A DNA stretch of 64,000 nt from Chimonanthus salicifolius. Lineage: Eukaryota > Streptophyta > Magnoliopsida > Laurales > Calycanthaceae. Below are positions 35,022-47,000 of this stretch, piece after piece; position 1 is the first letter of the stretch; each line of letters opens with the position of its first letter. A program made the translations under genes and the position numbers. The DNA lies in the NCBI GenBank assembly GCA_013350335.1, contig CM023541.1, forward strand, positions 35,022,739 to 35,086,738, in the 5' to 3' direction. The notes under the pieces are model-generated. The model ran no database searches, was not told the origin of the DNA, and saw nothing but the letters and a program-made list of their open reading frames with translations.

Positions 35022-38000
35022 ATTGAAAAGACATATAAACTCTCATTCTTCCTCTTCTTCTTTTTCTTTTTTTATAAACTGAAATAGTAAATTCATCAAG
35101 ATGAGACGAGAAATACAAAAGGCATTCTTAAAGCTTTGAGAAAAAAGCTAACCGCAAAAATAAGGATACATCGCAATTTATAAGTGAACAAATTCTAAAC
35201 CCAGCCCCACATCCAGTTAACACATCAAATCTTCATTGATTATTCAAAAAAAAAAAACCTTCAACTACTAAAGATCATAAGCAAATAAAGAGCATTTAAC
35301 TGTTAACTTCAAATCCATGAAGGTCAAACTTACATTTCTAGTGGCATCATCAAGTACGCCCCTGCAGTTGCCCAAGGTGGTTGTCGACATATCCAACAAC
35401 TTTTTCATGCTCTACACAGCCAAAATAATAACAAAGTTTAAAAATAATCACAAAGCTATTCCAGTTAACAAGTAACATAATGATATTCTTATGGCTTTCA
35501 TACAACAAAAGAAGATAAAAAGCACTAACAAATATTAGAAAATAAGTATTTTCCTCAAAGATTATTTACTATACTAAAGAATTCATGTATTTCAAGTCCG
35601 GACATAAAATTAAATAGTCCAGCAGCATTAGATGTGTTTTCTTTAACATACTTTGCTAATTCAGTGATTTAAAAAAAATTGGCAAAAGTCAGCCATAAAA
35701 TAGCTAATTACAAGTACCAGGTTTTATGCCAGTAGAAAATTCATACATTAACAAAAGTTGAACTCTTCATCAAGCTAAAGAAATTAGGTTTATAATTGTA
35801 TATTAAGCTCGCTTTCTTAACTTGAATGTATGCTTTTCAGTCTCAGTAATTAGGAAAATGTTTTTCAGTCTCAAATTACGAAAAAAGGTCATTGGCAGGT
35901 TTGTGTTAGCCAACCTTACTTGGTCAAGAGAAACCTTATTTGTAAAGACCCGACCCGAAACATATGGGCTTAGGGCTTGCTCAGCAAGAAACTGTCCGCT
36001 TTGGGCCCACACACGCGAGCCTGCACGGGTTTGGGTTAGAGCCTGGCCCAACTGGTAGGCTCCAAAACTCGTCTTGCTGACTGAGGAGGGGCTGCCACTT
36101 ATAAACTCCAAGCGGAAATCCCTCACTTCCGATGTGGGACTCTTTTTCCCACACTCAAACGCACTCCCACTCCCACTTCTTCACTTGGGCCGACCCTTAT
36201 TGGACTCAGCCGTCTAGGCCGGGTCAGGGTCTCACAATCCACCCTCCAAAGCCCAGAACCATCCCCGACTCAACCCAATGAATCCAGTGGAAGGCAGTAG
36301 GCCCACACAGTTCGAGTGCTGAACTCGACTCTGATACCATTTGTAAAGACCCGACCCAAAAAATCTGGGCTTAGGGCTTGGCTCAACAAGAAATGGTCCC
36401 CTTTGGGCCCGCACATGCGACCCGCATGGGTTTGGATTGGGGCCTGACCCAACTGGTAGGCCCCTAAACGCACCTTGCTGAGTGAGAAGGGGCTGCCACT
36501 TATAAACTCCAAGTGGAAATCCTTCACTTCCGATGTGGGACTCTTTTTCCCACACTCAAACGCACTCCCACTCCCACTTCTTCACATGGGCCGGCCCTTA
36601 TTTGTAAGAACCCGGAGTTTTAACTCCCTATTTTATGTAATTCCTCTTTTAATGAATGAAATACATGGTGAGATTTTAATCCAAATAATGTGAATAAAAT
36701 GCGATATGAAATAAACATTGAAAGAAATAAGGAAAACTAAATTTTCCTATGACGATACATCGACTGGGTCGATGTATCGGCAAAATAAACTCTCCCAGAT
36801 GATACATTGAATAGGCTCCCAGATGATGCATCGAATAGGTCGATATCGGTGAAAGCTAAAATCCAAACCTGAAGCATAAGTTGCCAGGAAGATGCATCGA
36901 CGTGGTCAATGTATCGGTGAAAAGCCAAAATCAAACTAATTGACATATCGACAAAGTCGATGTGTCGGGGTAGTTAGAACTTAGAACATCTCTAACAGAT
37001 GCTCTGTCTATCACCACCCTTACACAGCCGTTTATGCATGAGAATCCACCCACGTCGTTTCATTCTCCCAAACACCCATTAAAGGGTCTAGGGCAACCAA
37101 AAGAGGATGATAAAAAGAAAGGGAAAACGAAGGGAAAAGGAAGGAAAAGAAAGAGAGGGAAAAAAAAAAGAGAAAAGGAAGAGAGGAAAAGAAAGAGAGA
37201 AAACAGAAAAGGAGAGGATACTCGACCACCTCTCTCACTCCCTCAACCTCACCCTCTCACTCACGTCTCATCCCTCAACTCGACGGTGAACCCTCTCCTC
37301 TCTCTACTGACTTCATCTTCTCCGGGAAAGGAAGGAGAAACGAGGCAAGGAAGAAGGAGAAATCGAACCGACAAGGAGCGAAGGAAGCAAGGAACTCACC
37401 CTTCATCCACTTGGGTACACCTACGAATCCTTCGAGGTAAGAAGATCTATGGTGTTTTTAAGTAAACTAATAACACTAGGGTATTTAGAAACTATGTAAT
37501 TGCGAATCTAAAGGACAAAAGAATGCGGATAATGAAGAAGTGAGTAGAGGAGAAGCATGGAAGCTGAACCCATGCCTTCCGACCCAACCCAGCCGACATA
37601 TCGACTCTGTCGATGTATCATCTGGAACAAGAAGTCTAGCGAATGGGAACTTCGAAGTATTGAACAGAAGGGACCCAACCCAGGACGACACATCGCCTGT
37701 GTCGATGTCTCAGCCTGGGTATGACCGAAATGAAAATGAAACGTACGAATGATGAACTGATCTCGGGACGACCTATCGACAATGTCGATATGTCGGCCTA
37801 AGGTACAGCAGATATAATAAGGAACAAATAGATGATGAACTGGTCTCAGCACGATCCATCAACAGAGTCGATGTGTCGGTCTGAGTATGGTAGAACTGGA
37901 GATGAAATAAAAGGTGATAAATTAATCTCAGGACGATGTATCGGCCAAGTCGATATGTAGGCCTGGAGATGATCTAAAATAAACAGAAAGAGGACGAAGG

Positions 38001-41000
38001 AAGAATGAATCTGTGGACATATCGACTGTGTCGATATGCCTACGGATCTTGACAAATACATCGACCAGACCAACACAACGGTCTAGGTATACTGAAGATG
38101 AAATAAAAACAATGAATTGATTCAAGGACGATGCATCGAGGGAGTCGATGTATCGCCCTATGAACGCAGAATGAGTATTAATACTGACAGACTTGTCGAC
38201 GAAAGTCGACAAATCGAATATATGCACCAGTATATGTATCGACTGGATCGATACATATGGGTTGGAAATAAAGGACAAACACGAACAACTCAGAAGAACA
38301 CGTCGACATTGCTCGACACTTCGGACCAATTAACCCCTAGATGTATCAACTGGGTCGATACATGTAGACTGAGAACAACTGGAAAACGTGAACATGAATG
38401 GACAGAGCCAGTCGACATGTCGAGAAATATCGATGTGTCGGCTGTGTCCAGACTGCGATGTATCGACAGTGTCGATATGTCGGCCTAAGGCAAGGAAAGT
38501 TTAATAAGGTTAGGGTATTTGATATTAAATTAAATATACATAGAATTCTTTAGAATTTGAAGATCATACAGATGACCCTTAGGTCTTGATTTGGCCTACA
38601 TAATTGGAATTAGAAGAATTATACATTTTAATTATATGAAATTATGATTTGAAACATGTGCATGGACAAAAAGAACCAAGGATAGTCCCGACGTTGTTCA
38701 AGCAACCGCGTGAGTATCTCTTCAGCTAATCATTTTAGATCAAGTAGGATTTCCTGCTTTAGTGAAGCGCATAAGTGTGAAATTGTTTATCATTTCTATA
38801 TTTGTATTTTCTTGAAATTATAAGTTTTGAATTATGAAAATGTGATCATTTCAACCTGATTTGTACTGAGTTAGATTACTATGGTATTTTCATGTATTGC
38901 AAAAGTATTTGAACTATATGATGCATGATTTGTCATCATAATTGCATACATGTACCTCATGCATGGTTGCATGGGAGGAATTTACATTACCGAGCCAAGA
39001 AGGAAATGTCCGGACCTCACTTGGTCCTGTGTATTGATAATACAAGTGTTAGATGTTGGCTCCGTCCTTGTGTATGGTTGTTACGGCATTAATTGGGCCA
39101 AAGAGCTCCTGGCAGGTCCCGAAACCCTACGCAAAGGAAGGAGGCCACACTCCACCGATAGTATAGGTTAAATTGTGGATGGGTAACAGCACCCTGCTGG
39201 TTGCCGCCTAGAATGTTGTGGACATAAGTGGCCAATAATGAGAACCATTGAGATGAAATGATTATTAGGATTTGATGCATAGGTATGGGATGGCATTTCA
39301 TTGATGCATGACACCCATGGCATATCATCATGTGATTAATATCAAGTATGGATTTCAATTATGATACTTTTAGATCTTTTGATTTCCTTTGAGAAACGTA
39401 TACTTATCATAACATGTGTTTTTCCCAATATGATTATTATTATATGTTGTTATGGTATTACACACGTAGTGCATTTCCTTTATCGGAATTCCTACTGAGC
39501 AAGTTGACTAAGCCCGTATATCTTTCCCTAGATGTTAACACAGATCAAGCCAAAGGAAAAGAAGCTGGACCCAGTGGTAGTCAAGCCTACGAGAAGTGGA
39601 GAAAGAAATGCTTGGAGATTTTAGTTCTTTATTTTGATGTTTTTATAGAACAATACGATTCATAGGAGGAACTTATTGGATATGTAATAACTTAGATCTT
39701 TGACTTACATTTTGTATTGGTATTGTATTTGACTTAGGATTTGAGTAATTTTCCTATCTTTGCTATAAAATGATTAAATGTTATAAATATTTCCACATAT
39801 GTTTCCACAAGTTGTGCTAGCACATGCTCAAATAATTAATGAGTTATTTTCTCACGTGTGCTAGGTTGGGCCAGTCGGGAGTCGGATCTTCGGATTCGGA
39901 CTCGGCTCGCGTCGTGAAGTCTCCGTCCTTTTTCTATAAAAAAAAAAAAATTTACTTTGATTTAAGCATTAAAAAAGGGACGAGGCGTTACATTATTGGA
40001 CTCAGCCGTTTGGGCCGGGTCAGGGTCTCACATATTTCTAGATTAGTAAACTGATGTGATCTGCCTATTTTCCAATCTTGAGTTGATGCCCAAATGTATT
40101 TGAAGGGCCACAACTAAGCCATGGGTGGAATCAATTCCTGATCAGTAAATGTAATTTGACTAAGTCATAAAATTCGCATTACTGAATCAGAACCACTAAT
40201 CAAACTGATAGTGGTAACGATCCTAATACCAAAGACCAGATTTAAATGTCTCGCCAAATCACAAAATTGGATTCTCACATGCAGGTAGGGAACTTACATT
40301 GTGTGGTAACTCAATGGGCTAGTGGCAACATGTAATACCCCGCCCCAGAAGGGGTCTATAGTGTGGAGCGTAAATTCCCTGGTATATAAGTGGTAGCCTT
40401 CTTCCTTCTAGCATGAGGCCTTCTGGAAACAACAGTGGGTTAGCTCGCCAATTGAAACTCGTGTCGACCGTGTGTGAAGCCCAGAGCAGACAATATCATG
40501 CTAGTGGGACGGGTCATTATAAATGGTATCAGATAATGGTTCAACTCTCTACATGAGGATGTGGGCTTGGTTGTTGTGTGTGTAGAGCCGATGACGGCTC
40601 TCGCTTTAAGAGGGCTAGATTCTAATTCCCCGCTCCAAAGGGGGTCTACAGTGTGGAGCGTAAATTCGCTGATATATAAGTGGTAGCTTTCCTCTTTATA
40701 GCATGAGACCTTTTGGGAGCAACAATGAGTTGAATCGCCAATTGAAAGCCGTGCGGGCCGTGTTTGAGGCCCAGAGCGGACAATATCATGCTAGCAGGAC
40801 GGGTCGTTGCACAGCAGCTTGTAGAGGCTGCTGGACAAAGTCGAAGAATTTTGGATGATAACTAAGAGCCCAAATCTGAAGATTTCACATGTGCATAGAT
40901 CCACCAATGGCAAGCCAGATGAGCTGGCCAAGATGGGATCATCTACCACAGGAGTCAACATTTCCCTCGGCGCTATAGATTAGGAGAACTTAGCATCTAG

Positions 41001-44000
41001 CTTTCTAGGTGTACTCCCAATCATGGCTGTGGTTTTTATTGTGTCTTGTCTCATTGGTTTGTAGGCCTTCTTTAAGCTGTATTCTTTTTTCTTCATCAAT
41101 ACGATGACACTGTGTAGTTTCACCTTTGAAGTTTGTTTGGTTACATGGATGAAAATTTCAGGAAATTTAGCATAAAAGGAACGTGGATTTTCTTCAAAAC
41201 ACATTTCCAGAAATGCAAATATGTATCGTTTATTTATTTTGGTACATTTTCAAGAAATCAACTATTTTTTTTATTGGCGATCCTCAAATAGTTTCATCAC
41301 CAGCATCATCATACCCATTTATTATTGTAGAAAAGGCATACTTTTCAATATTTACACGTCTTATAGTTGACTTCTGGTTGTCATTGATTATAAGTTATCG
41401 TCCTTTACTTTTCCCTCACCTTAATTAGCTCCATGTATTCTCTACGGCTGCGTACCCTTGTTTGGTAATAGAGAGGTGGAGAACTTTTACCCCTCCCCCT
41501 CCCTTTTTAAAAACCCTTTGGAGCATGGGGGTTTTCAGGAAACTATTGCCCCTCTTTACCCCTCTTAACCCCTTCTATGCACCTATGGAGCAAAAATATT
41601 TTTAAATATTTTTAATTGATAAATATTATTTGATAATTATATTTCATAAAATTTTATTTTTATTTTTTATATTATATGGATTTAATAAAAATTATTAATT
41701 CTGATAAATTTGTTAATATTTTATTTGAAGTGCTTGTGAATGCATGAGAAATGTATGTGGTAGTCACACATTAGATAAAGGAAAATTGCCAAAATGTCGT
41801 ATTTTTAAGGGGTGATTCTGTGGAAATTTCAGTAGGATCTCAAAAGTCTGAAAGAGTTTGAGATTCATAGTAATCCCATTGTAGCATAAAAATAATAATC
41901 TTTCACACATGTTGGGCACCTGTGATTGGAAATTTGTAATAAACAAAATTAGTCATGAGTCTTGGAGTTCAGCCCAAGACAGTTTTTAATATTAATTTTA
42001 TCTTAGTTGTGATTTATTAAACTATTATAATAGTTTATTATATTATATATTTCACGTCACCAAGGAACAAATTATAATTTTTTATGAAGAGATATGCTGA
42101 CATTTTTTATTCATTTATTGGGATTTAAAATAATAATATCTAAAAAAAAAAATTTATTTTTTTACTGTTAGAACGCAAGTGTTCATTTTAAATTATAATT
42201 ATGAAAAAGAATCTAAAAAAAATGGATAATATTATTATAAGCTATATTGTTAGAATTTACTTCATGAATATTATTTAATAATTATGTTTTATAAAATTTC
42301 TTACAAAATTGTGAATATATCAAGTTACCCCTCTTATAGTTACCAAACAAGATTTTTTAAGATAAGTTCTTACTTTACCACTGCAATTATCAAACAAGAT
42401 AAGAGTAACCCTTGTTCAAGCCCTCATCCAAACACAGCCTACGTGTATCCTCTTCTGTTAAAATGACAAGGAATGGAATTTACAAGAGAATTATCTTTCT
42501 CAGTTCTTCTCTTTTCCTCCATTACTTTCTTTTCTCCCTGTTTTCATTTTAACATGGTATCAGCCAAGTTCGATTTCTGAGTTTTTTCCACCTTCTATTG
42601 AGGCATCTTTTGGGTATTCAAACACTTACTGTGGCCTTTGAGATATCTCTCCCCTACAATCTTCTATCTTAGTGGTTGAATCGTCTCTTTTCAGGTTTGC
42701 ATTTCTTTTCCAATTTGCAAGAAGCCCTAGCGATAGTTTCACTATTCACCCTTCGATCTATGTGGATATTGTTCATTTGTCGTCAAACCCACCCCAACCC
42801 TAATCGTTTTTGGGCCCTCCTTCCATCCACCAGGTGGGTCCTAGCATTGGTGTCTTGTGGGACCCCTTTTCTACATTTCTATTTTCGTGTTAGGGATGCC
42901 TATGAACAGTGATTGTTCACTCTTTTTTCCCTCAGATCTGCAACAAGCCTTGTGGTTCTCATTGGAACCCACACAATCAAAGTTGCCCAAGGCCCAAGTA
43001 CCTATCCCATTGGGTTCTTCTCGTGATCTGTGGGGCCCAGTGTTGACACAATTGTATTGCGGATGTCACTTGGGTCTGTTTTTTTCTAGACTTTGTCTAG
43101 ATTTCGAGCCTTGGGAACCTGATTAACATCAAACCAACTTGTACAGAGTTACCTTTGGCCCCTTTTCTCGTCCCACAAGTTGGTGTCGTTGATTTCTGAT
43201 TGCATGCCCATTTTTTTATGCTCGTGCACAGTTAATTTAACAGATTTATTTTTCTGCGTCTACATTGATTTGGGGCTCACTTTTTGGTGTTTCTCAGGTG
43301 CGAGGCTCCTTTTTGACATTTTTGTGGTCTAGTACCGTTGTTACACCTACAAATTCTATTATTGAATGGCCTCCTCTGATACTTTAAGCATGCTTGGCAA
43401 CACATCTTCTCATTACACCTACATTGGGAAGACCACAACTGCCTTTTTAAAAGAGACCAAATATTTTCAATGGTCTCATTCAGCCAAAATATTACTTGAT
43501 GTTAAACAAAAGACAGATTATATTGATGGCACAGCCATGGAACCTACAAAGGATGATCCCAAAATACAAGGAATGGAAAGCTAACAATTCCTTGGATCAA
43601 ACCTGACTCTTACACTCTATGGAGAATGTTGGGCTGGTGTATACATTACCCACTGCGAAGAATGTATAGAATACAGACCAAGCATTATATTTTGATGATG
43701 ATAACTCGACACGCATCTTTGAGCTATACCAGGATGTTTCCACTCTTCAATAGGGAGATTTATCTCATTAAATACTACTACAAAATGAGGAGTTCTAGTT
43801 GAAACTTGATCAGCTTGAAAATATTCAATTTGAGAAACCTACAAATAATTTGTTGCACAAGAAGTAGGTCAAAAACTGACGCACATTTGATTTATTAGCT
43901 GGCCTTAATCGTGAGTTTGAGCCTATTGGTGCACAAATTCTGAGCAAGCAACCTCTTCCACCCCTCAATGAGGTATATTCTACATTGCTTCGTGATGCAA

Positions 44001-47000
44001 GTTGTTGCCTAGTTATGTATTTTGCCTTTGTTCCTGTTGATCGGTCGACTTTTGTCTTTAAGGGTCCTTGTTCTCTTAAAGGGAAGAACTTGTGAATCAC
44101 CCCATCGGTCGACTTTTGTCTTTAAGGGTCCTTGTTCTCTTAAAGGGAAGAACTTGTGAATCGGGGGGGGGGGAGTGGTGGGGGGGAGGAAGGAAATCAG
44201 AGGACCAAAGAAGAATGGTACCCAGTTTTGCATATACTATAAAATGACCAATCACCATGTTGATTTTTGCTATAAGCTTCATGGTGTCCCCCTCTAAGTA
44301 GACTCATACTGAAAACCTTACCTTCTTGTTGAAAATGTCCTCATTCGAGTGTCTAAACGTGAGTATACCTGCCTGCAGCAAGACAGGTTGCAACTAAAGA
44401 ACATTCAATCCTCTAAGATCTCCCATGTTGTTATAAATCAATAAAGTACTGTGCCACTTTTTTTTTTTTTTTTTTAAATAGTAATAAAGATACTTCATTC
44501 ATAATAAGAAGAGTACAAGGGCTAGAGAAGGTGTAAAAGAGAGAGACTTAAAAGAGACAAAAAGAAAAGAAAAGAAAACATAAAGAAACAAACACAAAAA
44601 CAAATAAAGTAGCCGGTAACCAACAATCGTCGATCCAAAAAGCAATTACAAAGGCATCCTCAAGAATCAAAGTAGGACGACCCTTGAGAAGCCATTAGCT
44701 GTGCGGCTAATGTGAACAAAAGATACATCAAGTCCTGTCACCAAAGCTCTAATCTCCCTAACCATAGCAATCATTTTCCAAGGGGGACGCCTAAGTCAGA
44801 AAGCCCATTTTATTGCAATTTCCGAGTCCCATTCAGTCACAAGTCTACCCTGCCCATAGATTTTCCAAATGGCTAAAGCTCTTCTAATACAAAGAATTTC
44901 TACCTCATTTGAATCTCTAATACCAACCGACTCATTGAACATGATTGTTATTTGACCCTCATGATTCCTCAAAACTCCTATTCCTGCCGGCCCAGGTTTC
45001 TTCCTGGCATCACCATCCACATTAAACTTCACAACACCATGATCCAAAGGAACCCAGCTCTCCTTGAATCTCCTTTTCCACCTGGAAGTGCACATACACC
45101 CTTCCAAAGACAAAAGAAGATCCAAAGGTTGAAGACCCTTAAACTCTGTGATAAAAAGGATAATATAGTGGAAGCGGGGATAAAAATCAAATCAAGTCAG
45201 TCCCGACGATTATCGGGTCACACAGGTACACAACTTGTCACACGTGTGAAAGGATCAAGTGACTTAGGTTTCTGGCATGTGTGTGTAATAACTTAGGACT
45301 GAATTTAGGGCACGAATAGGAAAAGGGGTGATGCGATTGGGATAGAAAAGAAAGAGAAGAAGAAAGAAAGGGGTAGCGGCGGTGGAAGAAGAAGGAGAAG
45401 AGAAGAAATTGAAGGAAGAGAAAAAGCAGCAAGAAGGGTTCGAGATGGGAAGATAGTACCTAGGTGAATGGCAAAACTGGTTCAGCAGTGGCGAGAAGAA
45501 GAGGGAAGCGAAATCTGCAGAAGCGGAAGCTTGGGGAAGAGGCGGAAGCGATAATGGTGACTTGGGATAAAGCCCAAGCAAAAGCAGTGGTATAATGAAG
45601 GTATCTCCTCTGGGATTATGCCCAGAATCAACGATAAAAGACTGGAACGAGCCAGCGATAGTTAACCTACAACAATGGCAGAGATCGACGAGTCTACAAC
45701 TCGGGCAGAGGTAGGAGAAGATAACAAACCAAATAAATCTTATTCTTTAATTCATTATTCATAAGAGGGTGAATCCCTCTCTTACATCCACAACTATTTA
45801 TAAGATTACTAGAAACTCAAAATAGAAAAGGACTCAACTGGGGAAAGCCACGAAAGTAGTTTCCCGACTCTAGCACAACTTCTAAACATAACTTGGACTC
45901 CTAAATAAATTAGGAAAGCCACCGACCTGGCTTCCTTGTGACACAAGAATTCTAAAATTAAAATAATACAAAAATAGTAAATATAGATAGAGCCGCGTAT
46001 CCTACATTAAAGGAGCCACCCGCGTATCCAAGCCAATTTCTTTCCAGGATGTAACCCCAACAATAACCACGAATCTACACATCCCCTGCAGGTTTTATCC
46101 AAGACCCACGAAACATCCATAAGGTTGGCAAAGTTCATCCATAGACCCTGAGAGACTGGACACTTAACAAATAGGTGGTCTAAATCCTCCTCCTCTAATT
46201 CACACAAAGGACATAATATATCCTCGTCATTTCTTAGCATTCCACGCCTCTTCAACTTTACTCTAGACAGCACCCTCCCTTTTAAAACACAACATTGGAA
46301 GATTTGGACCCTAGGAGGGGCTACCCCTTTCCAAACCATGTTGGAGGAAGAAACATCATTAGCTTGAGACTTAAGAACTAGATCCACCATTGTTTTGACA
46401 GAGTAGAACCTTGACGAATCACTTGTCCTAATCAGATCATCCTCCTCCTCTAGTGATAAAGGAAACTGCTGAAGCTGAGTTCAAGATCATCCCTACTCCT
46501 GAGTTCAAAAGGTCAAAGTTCTCAACAAAAGTCAAGTTTCCAAGAAACCTCATTACCCTCCAAGTTGTAACAGTCCTTTACCAAACCCCTTTGTTTATAG
46601 AGATCCTCTAAACTCTAGGGTATCTTTCTTTAAGAGGCCTCTCCCCTACCCACAGATCTGCCCAGAAACTCGGTCGATCCCCTCTCCCTGCTAAGATTCT
46701 AGTCTTACCACTATGCATTCTCCCCACTACTCCTCTTCCTTGGCTCAATTTCCACCAAGCTTTAACTACTGCAAATGCATTTGCCTCCACTTTATCTCCT
46801 AAAAACCAGGCATTATCATCCGCCAAACCATACCGAGCTTTCAAAATCCTAACCCATAAGACTTTACTCTCTCTCTCAGAGCGCCAACCCCACTTACACA
46901 ACAAAACTTGATTCCTCAATTGGAGTGGCACAATTCTCAACCCCCCTTTAGACTTGGGTTTCAAAACATCTGACCAAGCAACCAAATGAACCTTCCTTTT

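Larger units (their letters stand above)
35941..40032 (-). mobile_element. TRIM-B, interrupted by a long solo LTR
   Basis: The left LTR is 35941-36236 (TGTGAGACCCTGACC to GGTCTTTACA in element orientation), with a purine tract TTTGGAGGGTGGAT beside it. The interior is only about 105 bp. The primer site is at 36324-36339 (TGGTATCAGAG) and the right LTR starts at 36342. The right LTR is split at 36602 by the solo LTR and resumes at 39993-40032. TATT flanks the whole element on both sides. It has no genes. The word AAGTCCCACATCGGAAGTGA-like is repeated in both LTRs. Confidence 0.82.

Noticed and set aside
37034..37465. A 143-codon plus frame rich in K, R and E
   Set aside because: It is a purine-tract frame inside a solo LTR with no coding signature.
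40980..41204. A minus frame with basic composition
   Set aside because: It overlaps the plus-strand retroelement 3' region at 40812-41200 and has no recognisable domain.
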